Shown here: one piece after another, positions 34,876-49,366 of the stretch | Layout of the letters: each line of letters starts with the position of its first letter | Position numbering within the stretch: the first letter of the stretch is position 1 | Source: Haemophilus parainfluenzae | GTDB lineage: Bacteria; Pseudomonadota; Gammaproteobacteria; Enterobacterales; Pasteurellaceae | DNA: 64,000 nt | Assembly (NCBI RefSeq): GCF_900638025.1 | Contig: NZ_LR134481.1 | Location: forward strand, 744,001-808,000 | Direction: 5' to 3' | Translations under genes and position numbers: made by a program | The notes under the pieces: model-generated | What the model saw: the letters and a program-made list of their open reading frames with translations, nothing else | What the model was told of the DNA's origin: nothing | Database searches by the model: none

Positions 34876-37800
34876 GTGAAAGACTTAGTTAAGTTTTTAA
34901 AAGCACAATCAAAAACCAGTGAAGATTTTGATGTGATTAAAATTGGGTTAGCTTCTCCAGACATGATCCGTTCTTGGTCATTTGGTGAAGTTAAAAAACC
35001 TGAAACAATCAACTATCGTACGTTCAAACCTGAGCGTGACGGTCTTTTCTGTGCACGTATTTTCGGGCCAGTAAAAGATTACGAATGTTTATGCGGAAAA
35101 TATAAACGCTTAAAACACCGTGGTGTGATTTGTGAAAAATGTGGTGTTGAAGTAACACAAACTAAAGTGCGTCGTGAACGTATGGGCCACATTGAATTGG
35201 CTTGTCCAGTTGCACACATTTGGTTCTTAAAATCACTTCCGTCCCGTATCGGTTTATTACTTGATATGCCGTTACGTGATATTGAGCGTGTGCTTTACTT
35301 TGAAATGTACATCGTAACCGAACCGGGTATGACCGATTTAGAACGTGGACAGTTATTAACTGAAGAACAATTCCTTGATGCAGAAGACCGCTGGCAAGAT
35401 GAATTCGAAGCGAAAATGGGTGCTGAAGCAATTCAAGATTTACTTAAAGGTATTGATCTTGAAGTGGAATGTGAAAAATTACGTGAAGAGTTACAAGAAA
35501 CTAACTCTGAAACAAAACGTAAGAAAATCACTAAACGCTTAAAATTATTAGAAGCTTTCCAACAATCTGGTAATAAACCAGAGTGGATGGTGATGACTGT
35601 ATTACCAGTACTTCCGCCAGATTTACGTCCGTTAGTACCATTAGATGGTGGTCGTTTTGCAACTTCGGACTTAAACGATTTATATCGTCGCGTAATCAAC
35701 CGTAACAACCGTTTAAAACGTTTATTAGATTTAATCGCACCAGATATTATCGTGCGCAACGAAAAACGTATGTTACAAGAATCTGTTGATGCTTTATTAG
35801 ATAATGGTCGTCGTGGTCGTGCGATTACAGGTTCTAACCGTCGTCCATTGAAATCACTTGCGGATATGATCAAAGGTAAACAAGGTCGTTTCCGTCAAAA
35901 CTTATTAGGTAAACGTGTTGACTATTCAGGCCGTTCTGTAATCACTGTAGGTCCATACTTGCACTTACACCAATGTGGTTTACCGAAGAAAATGGCATTG
36001 GAATTATTCCGTCCGTTTATCTATGCAAAATTAGAAAGCCGTGGTTATGCAACTACAATCAAAGCGGCTAAGAAAATGGTTGAGCGTGAAGACGCGATCG
36101 TTTGGGATATCTTGGCAGAAGTTATTCGTGAGCACCCAATTCTATTGAACCGTGCACCGACACTTCACCGTTTAGGTATCCAAGCGTTTGAACCACTTCT
36201 AATCGAAGGTAAAGCAATCCAGTTACACCCGCTCGTTTGTGCGGCGTTCAACGCGGACTTCGATGGTGACCAAATGGCGGTTCACGTACCATTAACACTT
36301 GAAGCTCAGTTAGAAGCACGTGCGTTAATGATGTCAACCAACAACGTACTTTCACCTGCAAACGGTGATCCTATTATCGTTCCATCACAAGACGTGGTGT
36401 TGGGTCTTTACTATATGACCCGTGAAAAAGTGAACGGTAAAGGCGAAGGCATGTTATTGCAAGATCCGCGCGAAGCTGAAAAAGCATATCGCACAGGTGA
36501 AGCAGAATTACATTCTCGCGTTAAAGTACGTATTACTGAATATGTGAAAAATGAAGCAGGCGAATTCGAAGAGAAAACCACATTAACCGATACCACTATC
36601 GGTCGTGCAATCTTATGGATGATCGCGCCAAAAGGTATGCCTTATTCATTGTTTAACCAAACATTAGGTAAAAAAGCAATTTCTAAACTTATCAACGAAG
36701 CTTATCGTCGTTTAGGTTTGAAAGAAGCAGTAATGTTTGCTGACCATATTATGTATACCGGTTTTGCTTATGCTGCACGTTCAGGTTCTTCTGTGGGTAT
36801 CGACGATATGGTTATCCCAGAGAAAAAATACGAAATTATTTCTGCAGCGGAAGCTGAAGTGGCTGAAATTCAAGAACAGTTCCAATCTGGTCTTGTAACA
36901 GCGGGTGAGCGTTATAACAAAGTCATCGATATTTGGGCTGCAGCAAATGAGCGTGTAGCGAAAGCAATGATGGAAAACTTATCTCAGGAAGAAGTCATCA
37001 ACCGTGAAGGTAACCCTGAGAAACAAGCTTCTTTCAACAGCATTTTTATGATGGCTGACTCCGGTGCGCGTGGTTCTGCAGCTCAGATTCGTCAGTTAGC
37101 AGGTATGCGTGGTTTGATGGCGCGTCCAGATGGTTCGATCATCGAAACCCCAATTACAGCGAACTTCCGTGAAGGTTTGAACGTACTTCAGTACTTTATT
37201 TCAACCCACGGTGCGCGTAAAGGTTTGGCGGATACCGCATTAAAAACAGCAAACTCTGGTTACTTAACTCGTCGTTTAGTTGACGTAGCGCAAGACTTAG
37301 TGATCGTTGAAGATGACTGTGGTACACACGAAGGTTTAGTCATGACTCCATTAATCGAAGGTGGAGATGAGAAAGTTCCACTTCGCGAATTAGTGTTAGG
37401 TCGTGTTGTGGCTGAAGATGTGTATAAACCAGGTACAGAAGAAGTCTTAATTGCACGTAACACTTTATTAGATGAAAAACTTTGTGATGTGTTAGATGCA
37501 AACTCAGTGGACAGCGTAAAAGTACGTTCTGTTGTAACTTGTGATACTGACTTCGGTGTATGTGCGAAATGTTACGGTCGTGACTTAGCACGTGGTCACC
37601 TCATCAATCAAGGTGAAGCAGTTGGTGTTATCGCTGCTCAATCTATCGGTGAGCCAGGTACACAGTTAACCATGCGTACGTTCCACATCGGTGGTGCAGC
37701 TTCTGCAGCAGCCAAAGAATCTAGCGTACAAATCAAAAACAACGGTACTTTACACCTTGCTAACGCAAAATTCGTTGTTAATGACGAAGGTAAATTAGTG

Positions 37801-39126
37801 TTAACTTCTCGTAATACTGAATTAACCGTAACTGATGCATTTGGTCGTACGAAAGAACATTATAAAGTGCCTTACGGTACTGTATTGAACAAAGCTGACG
37901 GTCAAGAAGTGTCTGCTGGTGAAACAGTGGCAAACTGGGATCCACATACTATGCCAGTAGTCTCTGAAGTATCTGGTTTTGTGAAATTCGTTGATATCGT
38001 GGATGGTTTAACTGTAACTCGTCAAACGGATGAATTAACCGGTCTTTCTTCTATTGTGGTACAAGACGTGGGTGAACGTGCAACAGCAGGTAAAGATTTA
38101 CGTCCAACTATTAAATTAGTTGATGCAAAAGGTAACGATATCTTCTTACCTGAAACTGACGTTATTGCACAATACTTCTTACCAGGTAAAGCAATCGTAA
38201 GTTTAGATGACGGTGCGGAAGTGAAAGTGGGTGAACCACTTGCACGTATTCCACAAGAATCTGTGGGTACTAAAGATATTACCGGTGGTCTTCCACGCGT
38301 TGCTGATTTATTCGAAGCTCGTAAACCGAAAGAACCTGCTATCTTGGCAGAAATTTCAGGTATCGTGTCCTTCGGTAAAGAAACTAAAGGTAAACGTCGC
38401 TTGCTAATCACCCCAACTGAAGGTGAAATCTACGAAGAAATGATTCCAAAATGGCGTCAACTCAACGTATTTGAAGGCGAGATGGTAGAACGTGGTGATG
38501 TGATTTCTGATGGTGCAGAGACTCCACACGATATCTTACGTTTACGCGGTGTTCGTGCTGTAACTGAATATATCGTGAACGAAGTGCAAGAAGTTTACCG
38601 CTTACAAGGGGTAAAAATTAACGATAAGCACATCGAAGTTATCGTACGTCAAATGTTACGTAAAGCAGTCATTACGAAAGCTTATGACAGCGAATTCCTT
38701 GAAGGGGAACAAGTTGAAGTGGCTCGCGTGAAAATTGTGAACCGTAAACGTGAAGCGGAAGGTAAACCACCAGTTGAATTCGAACGTGAATTACTTGGTA
38801 TTACCAAAGCGTCATTGGCAACAGAATCCTTCATTTCTGCGGCATCGTTCCAAGAAACCACTCGTGTGCTTACTGAAGCAGCGGTGGCAGGTAAACGTGA
38901 TGAATTACGCGGCTTGAAAGAGAACGTAATCGTAGGTCGTTTAATCCCAGCTGGTACTGGTTTTGCATATCACCAAGGTCGTCACAAAAAACGTATTGTA
39001 GACGATGTTGTGATTAAATTGTCTGAAGACGATGAAGCAGCAATTGCTGATGAATTCGTGATGACAGCAGATGATGCAACAACTAACTTAGCAGAAATGC
39101 TTAATATGGCAGATGATGCAGAGTAA
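34876..39126 (+). CDS. rpoC: RNA polymerase beta' subunit
   Basis: Catalytic subunit of RNA polymerase, 1416 aa. GTG start supported by ACAGGAGAC 7 bp upstream. The N-terminal zinc ribbon is visible as [20 protein letters not shown], the Mg-binding active site as [12 protein letters not shown] near residue 460, the bridge-helix/trigger-loop region as [20 protein letters not shown] and [19 protein letters not shown], and a second zinc site as [17 protein letters not shown] terminator follows within 25 bp. As with rpoB, I saw no uptake signal within the coding sequence. Confidence 0.99.
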   Translation: MKDLVKFLKAQSKTSEDFDVIKIGLASPDMIRSWSFGEVKKPETINYRTFKPERDGLFCARIFGPVKDYECLCGKYKRLKHRGVICEKCGVEVTQTKVRRERMGHIELACPVAHIWFLKSLPSRIGLLLDMPLRDIERVLYFEMYIVTEPGMTDLERGQLLTEEQFLDAEDRWQDEFEAKMGAEAIQDLLKGIDLEVECEKLREELQETNSETKRKKITKRLKLLEAFQQSGNKPEWMVMTVLPVLPPDLRPLVPLDGGRFATSDLNDLYRRVINRNNRLKRLLDLIAPDIIVRNEKRMLQESVDALLDNGRRGRAITGSNRRPLKSLADMIKGKQGRFRQNLLGKRVDYSGRSVITVGPYLHLHQCGLPKKMALELFRPFIYAKLESRGYATTIKAAKKMVEREDAIVWDILAEVIREHPILLNRAPTLHRLGIQAFEPLLIEGKAIQLHPLVCAAFNADFDGDQMAVHVPLTLEAQLEARALMMSTNNVLSPANGDPIIVPSQDVVLGLYYMTREKVNGKGEGMLLQDPREAEKAYRTGEAELHSRVKVRITEYVKNEAGEFEEKTTLTDTTIGRAILWMIAPKGMPYSLFNQTLGKKAISKLINEAYRRLGLKEAVMFADHIMYTGFAYAARSGSSVGIDDMVIPEKKYEIISAAEAEVAEIQEQFQSGLVTAGERYNKVIDIWAAANERVAKAMMENLSQEEVINREGNPEKQASFNSIFMMADSGARGSAAQIRQLAGMRGLMARPDGSIIETPITANFREGLNVLQYFISTHGARKGLADTALKTANSGYLTRRLVDVAQDLVIVEDDCGTHEGLVMTPLIEGGDEKVPLRELVLGRVVAEDVYKPGTEEVLIARNTLLDEKLCDVLDANSVDSVKVRSVVTCDTDFGVCAKCYGRDLARGHLINQGEAVGVIAAQSIGEPGTQLTMRTFHIGGAASAAAKESSVQIKNNGTLHLANAKFVVNDEGKLVLTSRNTELTVTDAFGRTKEHYKVPYGTVLNKADGQEVSAGETVANWDPHTMPVVSEVSGFVKFVDIVDGLTVTRQTDELTGLSSIVVQDVGERATAGKDLRPTIKLVDAKGNDIFLPETDVIAQYFLPGKAIVSLDDGAEVKVGEPLARIPQESVGTKDITGGLPRVADLFEARKPKEPAILAEISGIVSFGKETKGKRRLLITPTEGEIYEEMIPKWRQLNVFEGEMVERGDVISDGAETPHDILRLRGVRAVTEYIVNEVQEVYRLQGVKINDKHIEVIVRQMLRKAVITKAYDSEFLEGEQVEVARVKIVNRKREAEGKPPVEFERELLGITKASLATESFISAASFQETTRVLTEAAVAGKRDELRGLKENVIVGRLIPAGTGFAYHQGRHKKRIVDDVVIKLSEDDEAAIADEFVMTADDATTNLAEMLNMADDAE

Positions 39127-39145
39127 TCGCTAATCAATAAAAGAA

Positions 39146-39172
39146 AACCCAAGTTTAAACTTGGGTTTTTTA
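39146..39172 (+). terminator. Terminator of the rplJL-rpoBC operon
   Basis: AACCCAAGT (39146-39154) with ACTTGGGTT (39159-39167), then TTTTT. Strong intrinsic terminator, 20 bp after rpoC. Confidence 0.93.
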
Positions 39173-39263
39173 TTATCTTAATACAGAAAGAGCGGTTAGG
39201 TTTTGATGAATTTTTCTTTTGGAAAAGTATTGTAAAATGACCGCACTTTCTTTTCATCAATAA

Positions 39264-39287
39264 AAAGCCACCCTAATGGATGGCTTT
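39264..39287 (-). terminator. Terminator of metNIQ
   Basis: AAAGCCA (39264-39270) with TGGCTTT (39281-39287), extended inwards by CC/GG. On the minus strand it is followed by TTTTTA. It lies 26 bp after the metQ stop codon. A reverse uptake signal (39240-39248) lies beyond it. Confidence 0.8.
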
Positions 39288-39312
39288 GAAATATTGTACT
39301 TCTAAGCTAAGA

Positions 39313-40143
39313 TTACCAGCCTTTTACAACACCATCTTTAAAGTGTTTTTTCGCTTCTTGGTAAACTTCTTCAGTTTGGTACGCTTTGACGAAATCTTGG
39401 ATCGCTTTGCTGTCTTTGTTATCAGTACGTGCAACGATGATGTTTACGTATGGAGAATCTTTATCTTCTACGAAGACACCGTTATCTTGCGCATTTAAAC
39501 CAACTTGACCCGCATAAGTATTATTTACAACAGCAAGATCAACATCATCTAGTGCACGAGCGGCAACAGAAGTATCTACTTCAGAAATTTTGAAGTTTTT
39601 CGGATTTTCAACAATATCAGCTACAGTTGAAAGAAGGTCGTTAACATTTTTAAGTTTGATTAAACCTTGTTTTTCTAGAAGAATTAATGCGCGACCGCGG
39701 TTTGACGGATCGTTTGGAACAACGATTTTAGCACCTTCTTTTAAATCATTTACATTTTTAATAGTTTTAGAATAACCAGCAAGTGGGTAAACAAAGGTGT
39801 TACCAACGATCACTAAGTTATTTAAGCTTTTTGCTTTTGCATCTTCATCTAGGTAAGGTTTGTGTTGCATTGCGTTAGCATCTAAATCACCTTTAGATAC
39901 CGCAGTGTTTGGTAATGCGTAGTCATTGAATAAAACAAATTCAACATTTAAGTTGTATTTATCTTTTGCGACTTTTGCAGCAGTTTCAGCTACTTGGTGC
40001 TCAGGACCCGCCATTACACCAACTTTGATTGATGTTGCAGTAGGTGTAGTTGATGCTACATCTGCTTTTTTCTCTTCTTTACACCCTGTTAATACTAATG
40101 CTGACGCAATAGCAGTGATAGCAAATAAGTTTTTTAATTTCAT
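39313..40143 (-). CDS. metQ: Methionine-binding lipoprotein MetQ
   Basis: Substrate-binding lipoprotein of the MetNIQ D/L-methionine importer (NlpA family), the homologue of the 28-kDa Haemophilus lipoprotein HlpA. It is 276 aa. Lipoprotein signal peptide with lipobox LTGC (Cys21) and a Lys/Glu-rich tether (KEEKKAD). The core contains IKVGVMAGPEHQVAETAAKV and LVIVGNTFVYPLAGYSK. GGAAAAAAC-like ribosome-binding site. It is the last gene of the operon, about 40 bp after metI. Confidence 0.95.
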   Translation of the reverse strand: MKLKNLFAITAIASALVLTGCKEEKKADVASTTPTATSIKVGVMAGPEHQVAETAAKVAKDKYNLNVEFVLFNDYALPNTAVSKGDLDANAMQHKPYLDEDAKAKSLNNLVIVGNTFVYPLAGYSKTIKNVNDLKEGAKIVVPNDPSNRGRALILLEKQGLIKLKNVNDLLSTVADIVENPKNFKISEVDTSVAARALDDVDLAVVNNTYAGQVGLNAQDNGVFVEDKDSPYVNIIVARTDNKDSKAIQDFVKAYQTEEVYQEAKKHFKDGVVKGW

Positions 40144-40182
40144 GTTTTTTCCTTGTTGTGAATAAAATACTATAGAAAATAA

Positions 40183-40875
40183 TTAACGGTGATCCACTCG
40201 TTTTGCGAGCGTGTCGCCTAATTTTTGACTGAGCATCACGATAATCACGATAACAATCGTTGCCGCCCAAGTTACCGATGGCATATTGCGATAGACACCA
40301 TAGTTAATGGCGAGGCTTCCTAAGCCGCCACCGCCTTGCGTTCCCGCCATTGCGGTATAGCCAATTAATGTCACGAAAGTGAGCGTAATAGCATTAATTA
40401 GCGTAGGTAGGGATTCAGGCAAATAGAATTTACGAATAATTTGCCAATTGGTTGCACCCATTGCTTTTGCGGTTTCAGTTAAACCCATTGGAATCTCAAA
40501 AAGCGCATTACTTGTTAGGCGAGCAAAAAATGGTGTTGCCGCCGCACTTAATGACACAATCGCTGCATTAGAACCAATGCTCCCGCTAGGAAGTAACCAA
40601 CTGGTAAGCGGAATTAAAGCAAGTAACAAAATAATATAAGGGATTGAACGTCCAATATTAATAATGACATTTAAACACGCATTGAGCTTTTTGCTTTCTA
40701 AAATCGCCCCTTTATTGGTTAAAAAGGTTAAAAAACCTAATGGTAAACCTAATAAAGCTGCAATTAATGTTGATAAGACCGACATATAAATTGTTTCAAC
40801 GGTAGATACCGTTAATAAATTAGCAAAATTATCGGGAAATTGTTGGCTAAGTGTTGCCCATAATTCATTGAACAT
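40183..40875 (-). CDS. metI: Methionine ABC transporter permease MetI
   Basis: Permease of the methionine importer, 230 aa, with five predicted membrane helices and the EAA loop [20 protein letters not shown] near residues 135-155. The region after it ([20 protein letters not shown]) is characteristic of MetI. The start overlaps the end of metN by 11 bp, so translation is coupled. The operon order metN-metI-metQ is the usual one. Confidence 0.96.
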   Translation of the reverse strand: MFNELWATLSQQFPDNFANLLTVSTVETIYMSVLSTLIAALLGLPLGFLTFLTNKGAILESKKLNACLNVIINIGRSIPYIILLLALIPLTSWLLPSGSIGSNAAIVSLSAAATPFFARLTSNALFEIPMGLTETAKAMGATNWQIIRKFYLPESLPTLINAITLTFVTLIGYTAMAGTQGGGGLGSLAINYGVYRNMPSVTWAATIVIVIIVMLSQKLGDTLAKRVDHR

Positions 40876-41902
40876 AGCCTAGTACCTCTACTCGAACATT
40901 ATTTTCCATTAAATAGACCTTAGTTTGTGTAATTGCATCTTCATCACCTTCAACTTCTGCAATAGTAAAGCCGAATTTAACGCCACCGGCATAATCAATT
41001 TGTGAAGTTAAAATACTGAGTTCGACACCAAACTTTTTCGATGCTTGAGAAAGTAGTGGCGCATCGACAGAGCGACCAGTAAATTCAAATTTGATAATTG
41101 GGTAAGATCTTGCATGTTTGGGACTATGAGATAAATTTTCCAAGTATTCTTCTGGCAACGAGATATGGAAAGTAGAACTAATAAATTCTTGAGCTAACTT
41201 TGTTTTTGGATTAGAGAAAATTTCGCTAACTGTGCCTTGTTCAACGAGACGGCCTTTATCAATTACTGCAACTTGATCGCAGATTCGTTTAACCACTTCC
41301 ATTTCATGGGTAATAAGAAGAATTGTAATGCCTAAAGAGCGGTTGATTTCTTTTAATAATTTTAGAATGGATTGTGTTGTAGCGGGATCTAATGCGCTAG
41401 TAGCTTCATCACATAATAATACTTTGGGATCACTTGCAAGTGCTCGAGCAATGGCTACACGCTGTTTTTGGCCGCCTGAGAGATTAGCTGGATACACATT
41501 ATGTTTATCACTTAATCCAACAAGCGCTAAAAGTGCGGTTGTTTTCTCTTGAATTTCTGCTTTTGATTTATTTTCTAATTCAAGTGGTAACGCTACGTTT
41601 TCAAAAACGGTTCGAGAGGTCAATAAATTAAAATGTTGGAAAATCATGCCGATTTGGCGGCGTGTTTTCACTAATTCAGCGTCAGAAAGTTGAGTTAAAT
41701 CTACGCCATCGATGATTACGGCACCGTGAGTTGGTCTTTCTAATAAGTTTACACAACGGATCAGCGTACTTTTGCCCGCACCAGAGGCACCAATGACCCC
41801 ACAAATCTGTCCTTTAGGCACATGTAATGAAACATTATCAAGTGCAGTCAGTTTTTTATCTGGAAGTGTAAAAATCTTCGTAATATTATTTAGCTTAATC
41901 AT
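40865..41902 (-). CDS. metN: Methionine ABC transporter ATP-binding protein MetN
   Basis: ATPase of the methionine importer, 345 aa. Walker [10 protein letters not shown] (38-46), signature [15 protein letters not shown], Walker [14 protein letters not shown]-loop THE. A C-terminal NIL/ACT-like domain (about 265-345, containing [22 protein letters not shown]) binds methionine and blocks transport when the cytoplasmic pool is high. ATG preceded by AAGGGC. A MetJ operator lies 46-61 bp upstream of the start. An uptake signal is embedded (41531-41539). Confidence 0.96.
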   Translation of the reverse strand: MIKLNNITKIFTLPDKKLTALDNVSLHVPKGQICGVIGASGAGKSTLIRCVNLLERPTHGAVIIDGVDLTQLSDAELVKTRRQIGMIFQHFNLLTSRTVFENVALPLELENKSKAEIQEKTTALLALVGLSDKHNVYPANLSGGQKQRVAIARALASDPKVLLCDEATSALDPATTQSILKLLKEINRSLGITILLITHEMEVVKRICDQVAVIDKGRLVEQGTVSEIFSNPKTKLAQEFISSTFHISLPEEYLENLSHSPKHARSYPIIKFEFTGRSVDAPLLSQASKKFGVELSILTSQIDYAGGVKFGFTIAEVEGDEDAITQTKVYLMENNVRVEVLGYVQ

Positions 41903-41942
41903 ATAAGCCCTTGTCGTCAGTTAATATCTAAGTTTAATCTGT

Positions 41943-41970
41943 ATTCTAGACGTCTAGATTGCTATGTCAA
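41943..41970 (-). promoter_or_regulatory. metNIQ promoter
   Basis: On the minus strand TTGACA (plus 41965-41970), 16-bp spacer, TAGAAT (plus 41943-41948). A consensus-like sigma-70 promoter about 40 bp upstream of the metN ATG. Confidence 0.8.
41948..41963 (-). promoter_or_regulatory. MetJ operator (two met boxes)
   Basis: AGACGTCT (41948-41955) is a perfect met box, directly followed by AGATTGCT (41956-41963, 5 of 8 matches). A degenerate third 8-mer (41940-41947) may extend it. The boxes fill the promoter spacer and touch the -10, so MetJ with S-adenosylmethionine would block RNA polymerase. Confidence 0.85.
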
Positions 41971-42075
41971 TATGTTAACGGATCTTTTTTAGATTGATTG
42001 GTTATGACTTATTATTGCTAATGTAGAAGATAAAGGAGATAATTTGCCTTAAGAAGAAGGTAAATAAGAAAATAT

Positions 42076-42630
42076 ATGAAGAAAGCTATTTTTTTAGATC
42101 GAGATGGTACCTTAAATATCGACCATGGTTATGTTTATAAAATTGAAGATTTCCAATTTATTGAAGGCAGTATTGATGCACTAAAAGCGCTAAAAGAACT
42201 GGGATACCTTTTAGTTTTAGTGACGAATCAATCAGGTATTGCTCGTGGATATTTTTCAGAAGAACAATTTTTGCAGCTTACAGAATGGATGGACTGGTCA
42301 TTGGCTGATCGTGGTATTGATTTAGATGGTATCTACTATTGTCCTCATCACCCGGAAGGGAAAGGCGAATATAAAGAAGACTGTGCATGTAGAAAACCAA
42401 AATCAGGCATGTTATTAGAGGCGATTAAAGCACTAAAAATCGATCCTGCGCAATCTATTATGGTTGGCGATAAGATTGAAGATCTTAAAGCGGGTATTGA
42501 CGCAAACGTGAGAACAAATATTTTAGTACGAACAGGTAAACCTATTACAGAAGAAGGAGAGAATCTCGCTGATTATGTTTTGGATTCTATTGCAGATTTA
42601 CCAAGAATAGCAAAGCGATTAATTAAATAA
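42076..42630 (+). CDS. gmhB: D-glycero-beta-D-manno-heptose-1,7-bisphosphate 7-phosphatase
   Basis: HAD-superfamily phosphatase of the ADP-heptose pathway for lipooligosaccharide core synthesis. It is 184 aa. Nucleophile motif FLDRDGTLN (Asp8, Asp10), motif II VTNQSG, a zinc-binding loop [23 protein letters not shown], and [13 protein letters not shown] with the late [11 protein letters not shown] motif. AGAAGGTAAAT in front of the ATG. It is divergent from metN and sits just upstream of the rRNA operon, a position seen in Haemophilus. Confidence 0.95.
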   Translation: MKKAIFLDRDGTLNIDHGYVYKIEDFQFIEGSIDALKALKELGYLLVLVTNQSGIARGYFSEEQFLQLTEWMDWSLADRGIDLDGIYYCPHHPEGKGEYKEDCACRKPKSGMLLEAIKALKIDPAQSIMVGDKIEDLKAGIDANVRTNILVRTGKPITEEGENLADYVLDSIADLPRIAKRLIK

Positions 42631-42710
42631 CAAAAATAATCTATTTTTTGAGCGAATAGACGAAAAGATATTCAATTAAGAAAAAAATCACATTTTTTAC
42701 AAAAAAGCAC

Positions 42711-42738
42711 TTGCAAAGAATTCTGAAATATCTATAAT
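42711..42738 (+). promoter_or_regulatory. rRNA operon promoter
   Basis: TTGCAA (42711-42716), 16-bp spacer, TATAAT (42733-42738), followed by a GC-containing discriminator (ACACCGCAC). A-rich sequence upstream (ATTTTTTACAAAAAAG) resembles an UP element. This is the only strong promoter seen in the 330-bp gmhB-16S gap. Confidence 0.85.
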
Positions 42739-42749
42739 ACACCGCACAC

Positions 42750-42812
42750 AACGACGCGCTGTTGTGAAACGTAAGAAAATCCAGTGCGTCGTTATTTTTT
42801 GCTCTTTAACAA
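42750..42812 (+). promoter_or_regulatory. rrn leader hairpin and boxA antitermination site
   Basis: A leader hairpin AACGACGC (42750-42757) with GCGTCGTT (42786-42793) is followed by a T-run and then boxA TGCTCTTTAACAA (42800-42812). This is the Nus-dependent antitermination signal of rRNA operons. The following ATCAGACAATCTGTGTGGGC is conserved with enteric rrn leaders. Confidence 0.85.
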
Positions 42813-42962
42813 TATATCAGACAATCTGTGTGGGCACTTGTTGATTGACTTGTTTTAAAAATATTTTTTAATTTTGAAGTCTTAATAGGTGCTAACTAGA
42901 AATTCATAATACTTTTTTAAGTAGTGACATTTTATGTCAGCAGTATTGAGCGATTGAACTTG

Positions 42963-44501
<1,539 letters not shown>

Positions 44502-44583
44502 CCAAAAACGAGAGACAATAAGTGTCCACACAGATTGATTGATATATTGTAGACAATATCGAGCAGAAAGTCGTTATTCCCTT

Positions 44584-44660
<77 letters not shown>

Positions 44661-44713
44661 CTCAAACTGAGTGAGTGATGAAGGTGAATAAGGTAATAAA
44701 TAAACGATGACAT

Positions 44714-44789
44714 GGGGATATAGCTCAGCTGGGAGAGCGCCTGCCTTGCACGCAGGAGGTCAGCGGTTCGATCCCGCTTATCTCCACCA
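44714..44789 (+). tRNA. tRNA-Ala (TGC anticodon)
   Basis: 76 nt with encoded CCA. Acceptor arm GGGGATA/TATCTCC (G-T at one end), anticodon TGC at 44747-44749 in CTGCCTTGCACGCAG, T-arm GCGGTTCGATCCCGC. Second tRNA of the 16S-23S spacer, the usual Ile-Ala pair. Confidence 0.98.
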
Positions 44790-45020
44790 CTTATCATCGT
44801 TAAGTAAATTGAGTTTTTACACTTAATGAGTTTATTTAACGATGATAACTGAAAATGTTATTTCTGTTCTTTAACAACCAGGAAACAAGCTGAAAAACTG
44901 AAGAGACTTTCAAGTCCTTAAAGGATAAGAAAAAGTCTGAGTAAGAATAAAATCTTGATTGAACAAAAGCAATCAAGTGTTTAGTTGAAAACGCAACATC
45001 AAGAATTTTTGAGGTTGTAT
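44790..45020 (+). other. 16S-23S spacer, distal part with second boxA
   Basis: Transcribed spacer between tRNA-Ala and 23S. It holds a second boxA TGTTCTTTAACAA (44865-44877) for the 23S part of the transcript, and sequences complementary to the region after 23S that form the processing stem. No gene. Confidence 0.8.
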
Positions 45021-47917
<2,897 letters not shown>

Positions 47918-48060
47918 ACAACGCTCAAGGGTTTTGGGTGTTGAGAAGACGAAACAAACTCAGAGAAGAAAGAGAAGAAGAAAGTTTTTAGGTAAATCAG
48001 CTTGTTTGGTTGTGAGCGCTAGAGATAGCGGAACAGAGAGAAAAGTTATTAGAGGAATAA

Positions 48061-48177
48061 TCCTGGCGGCGATAGAGCGGTGGTCCCACCTGACCCCATA
48101 CCGAACTCAGAAGTGAAACGCCGATGCGCCGATGGTAGTGTGGGGCTTCCCCATGTGAGAGTAGGACACCGCCAGGT
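48061..48177 (+). rRNA. rrf: 5S ribosomal RNA
   Basis: About 117 nt. Terminal helix TCCTGGCGGC/ACCGCCAGGT, loop GTGGTCCCACCTGACCCCAT and CCGAACTCAGAAGTGAAACG. Ends are approximate. It lies about 140 bp after 23S and no tRNA follows. Confidence 0.97.
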
Positions 48178-48187
48178 ACTGAATTAG

Positions 48188-48220
48188 AACCCCGAGCTGA
48201 ATAGCTTGGGGTTTTTGTTT
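48188..48220 (+). terminator. Terminator of the rRNA operon
   Basis: AACCCCGAGCT (48188-48198), loop GAAT, AGCTTGGGGTT (48203-48213), then TTTGTTTTT. Strong intrinsic terminator. Confidence 0.95.
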
Positions 48221-48274
48221 TTAGATTGGATTTAAATAAACTAAAAGTGCGGTCAAAATCAGAAGAGTTTTATT

Positions 48275-48300
48275 ATTAAAAGATGTTTAAATCTTTTAAT
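48275..48300 (+). repeat. Perfect inverted repeat upstream of yihI
   Basis: ATTAAAAGAT (48275-48284) and ATCTTTTAAT (48291-48300) around GTTTAA. It lies 60 bp before yihI and just upstream of a possible -10 (TACAAT, 48322-48327). No T-run. It could be an operator, or a structural element after the uptake signal at 48245-48253. Confidence 0.45.
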
Positions 48301-48359
48301 GAGAAAATATAGGTGGAATGGTACAATCACCAAAATTTTTTATAGGATAAATAACACAA

Positions 48360-48917
48360 ATGGCTCGTAAAAAGAAAAGTCGTAAAATTAGCGATATTAT
48401 GCCAATTCGTAAATCGGATAAGAAACCTGAAGCACCGAAGCTATCAGGTAAGAAATTAACACGTTATGAATTAGATGCTAAAGCAAGAGAAGATAAGAAA
48501 AAACGTAAACATAAAGGTTTAGCATCGGGTTCTCGTCATAGTAACGCTGAGCAAAATAAGCATAATCAAGTCGTTGAACAAAAAGATCCGCGTATTGGCA
48601 GTCGTAAAAAGGTTCCACTGATTGTTGAATTTGTGAATAAACCTGAGAAAGGGATGACAATTCCAGTAGTCAAAGAACCGAAAAAACTTGCGCCTGAAGT
48701 TGAGTTAGAACGTTTAGAAAATAATGAAATTCTAAATGAATTGTTGGATGCCTTAGATGAAGGTAAAACGATTAGTAAAGCTGATCAACAATTTGTGGAT
48801 GAATGCTTAGATCGTATTGCTCAGTTAATGGAAGAATTAGGTATTCAAGATGAAGAAGAGACAGAGGATGACCTCTATCGAACTTTCGAGAAAATTGACA
48901 TCAACCAATTCAGATAA
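48360..48917 (+). CDS. yihI: Der GTPase-activating protein YihI
   Basis: Stimulates the GTPase activity of the ribosome-assembly factor Der (EngA) in enterobacteria. It is 185 aa. Very basic N-terminus [20 protein letters not shown], typical of the family. A disordered Lys-rich middle contains [20 protein letters not shown]. An acidic helical C-terminal half (about 105-185) includes [20 protein letters not shown] and ends in an Asp/Glu-rich tail. TAGGATAAATAAC precedes the ATG. It is followed at 5 bp by a DUF2489 gene and hemN, probably one operon. Confidence 0.9.
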   Translation: MARKKKSRKISDIMPIRKSDKKPEAPKLSGKKLTRYELDAKAREDKKKRKHKGLASGSRHSNAEQNKHNQVVEQKDPRIGSRKKVPLIVEFVNKPEKGMTIPVVKEPKKLAPEVELERLENNEILNELLDALDEGKTISKADQQFVDECLDRIAQLMEELGIQDEEETEDDLYRTFEKIDINQFR

Positions 48918-48922
48918 TTGTC

Positions 48923-49366
48923 ATGTGGCCGATTATTTTAAGTATTATTGCTTTGGGAATTATTGCTGGCGTATCATTTTATGCTTTCAAATTACTGAGG
49001 AAGTTACGCGAGCAAAACACTCTCATCAAACAGGCTAAAATAGCACGTACAAAACGCCTAAAAGAGAGTATGGTAATTATCGCTAAAGCGATGCAAAATG
49101 GAGATTGTAACCATTCAGAAGGGGTGATTCGTTTATCAATGCTTTTACTCCCTTTTAGACAATCTTTGCAGCCATATCAAGCGATGTATGCACTTTATAA
49201 TATTGTAAAAGAAATGCCTACGCATGAAGCTCGGAAAGCATTGTTAAAAAAAGAAAGAATGAAACTCGATCTTGAGCGAGAAAGTGCAGAAGCAAAATTT
49301 GAAGAAGAAATTATGTTGGAGTTACGTCAGTTTTTAAATGACGTAGAGAAATTTGGGGAAGCTTAA
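48923..49366 (+). CDS. DUF2489 family membrane-anchored protein
   Basis: Function unknown. 147 aa: one N-terminal membrane helix (WPIILSIIALGIIAGVSFYA, residues 2-21), a basic stretch, and a cytoplasmic helical region (about 45-147) with the conserved pattern ESMVIIAKAMQNGDCNHSEG and the Lys/Glu-rich ERMKLDLERESAEAKFEEEI. It starts 5 bp after yihI, and its stop codon overlaps the hemN ATG by one base (TAATG). Conserved linkage to yihI and hemN is the only functional hint. Confidence 0.8.
   Translation: MWPIILSIIALGIIAGVSFYAFKLLRKLREQNTLIKQAKIARTKRLKESMVIIAKAMQNGDCNHSEGVIRLSMLLLPFRQSLQPYQAMYALYNIVKEMPTHEARKALLKKERMKLDLERESAEAKFEEEIMLELRQFLNDVEKFGEA

Noticed and set aside
32000..39260. Minus-strand ORFs opposite rpoB and rpoC
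   Set aside because: Shadows of strongly biased codons in the real genes; no start signals or motifs.
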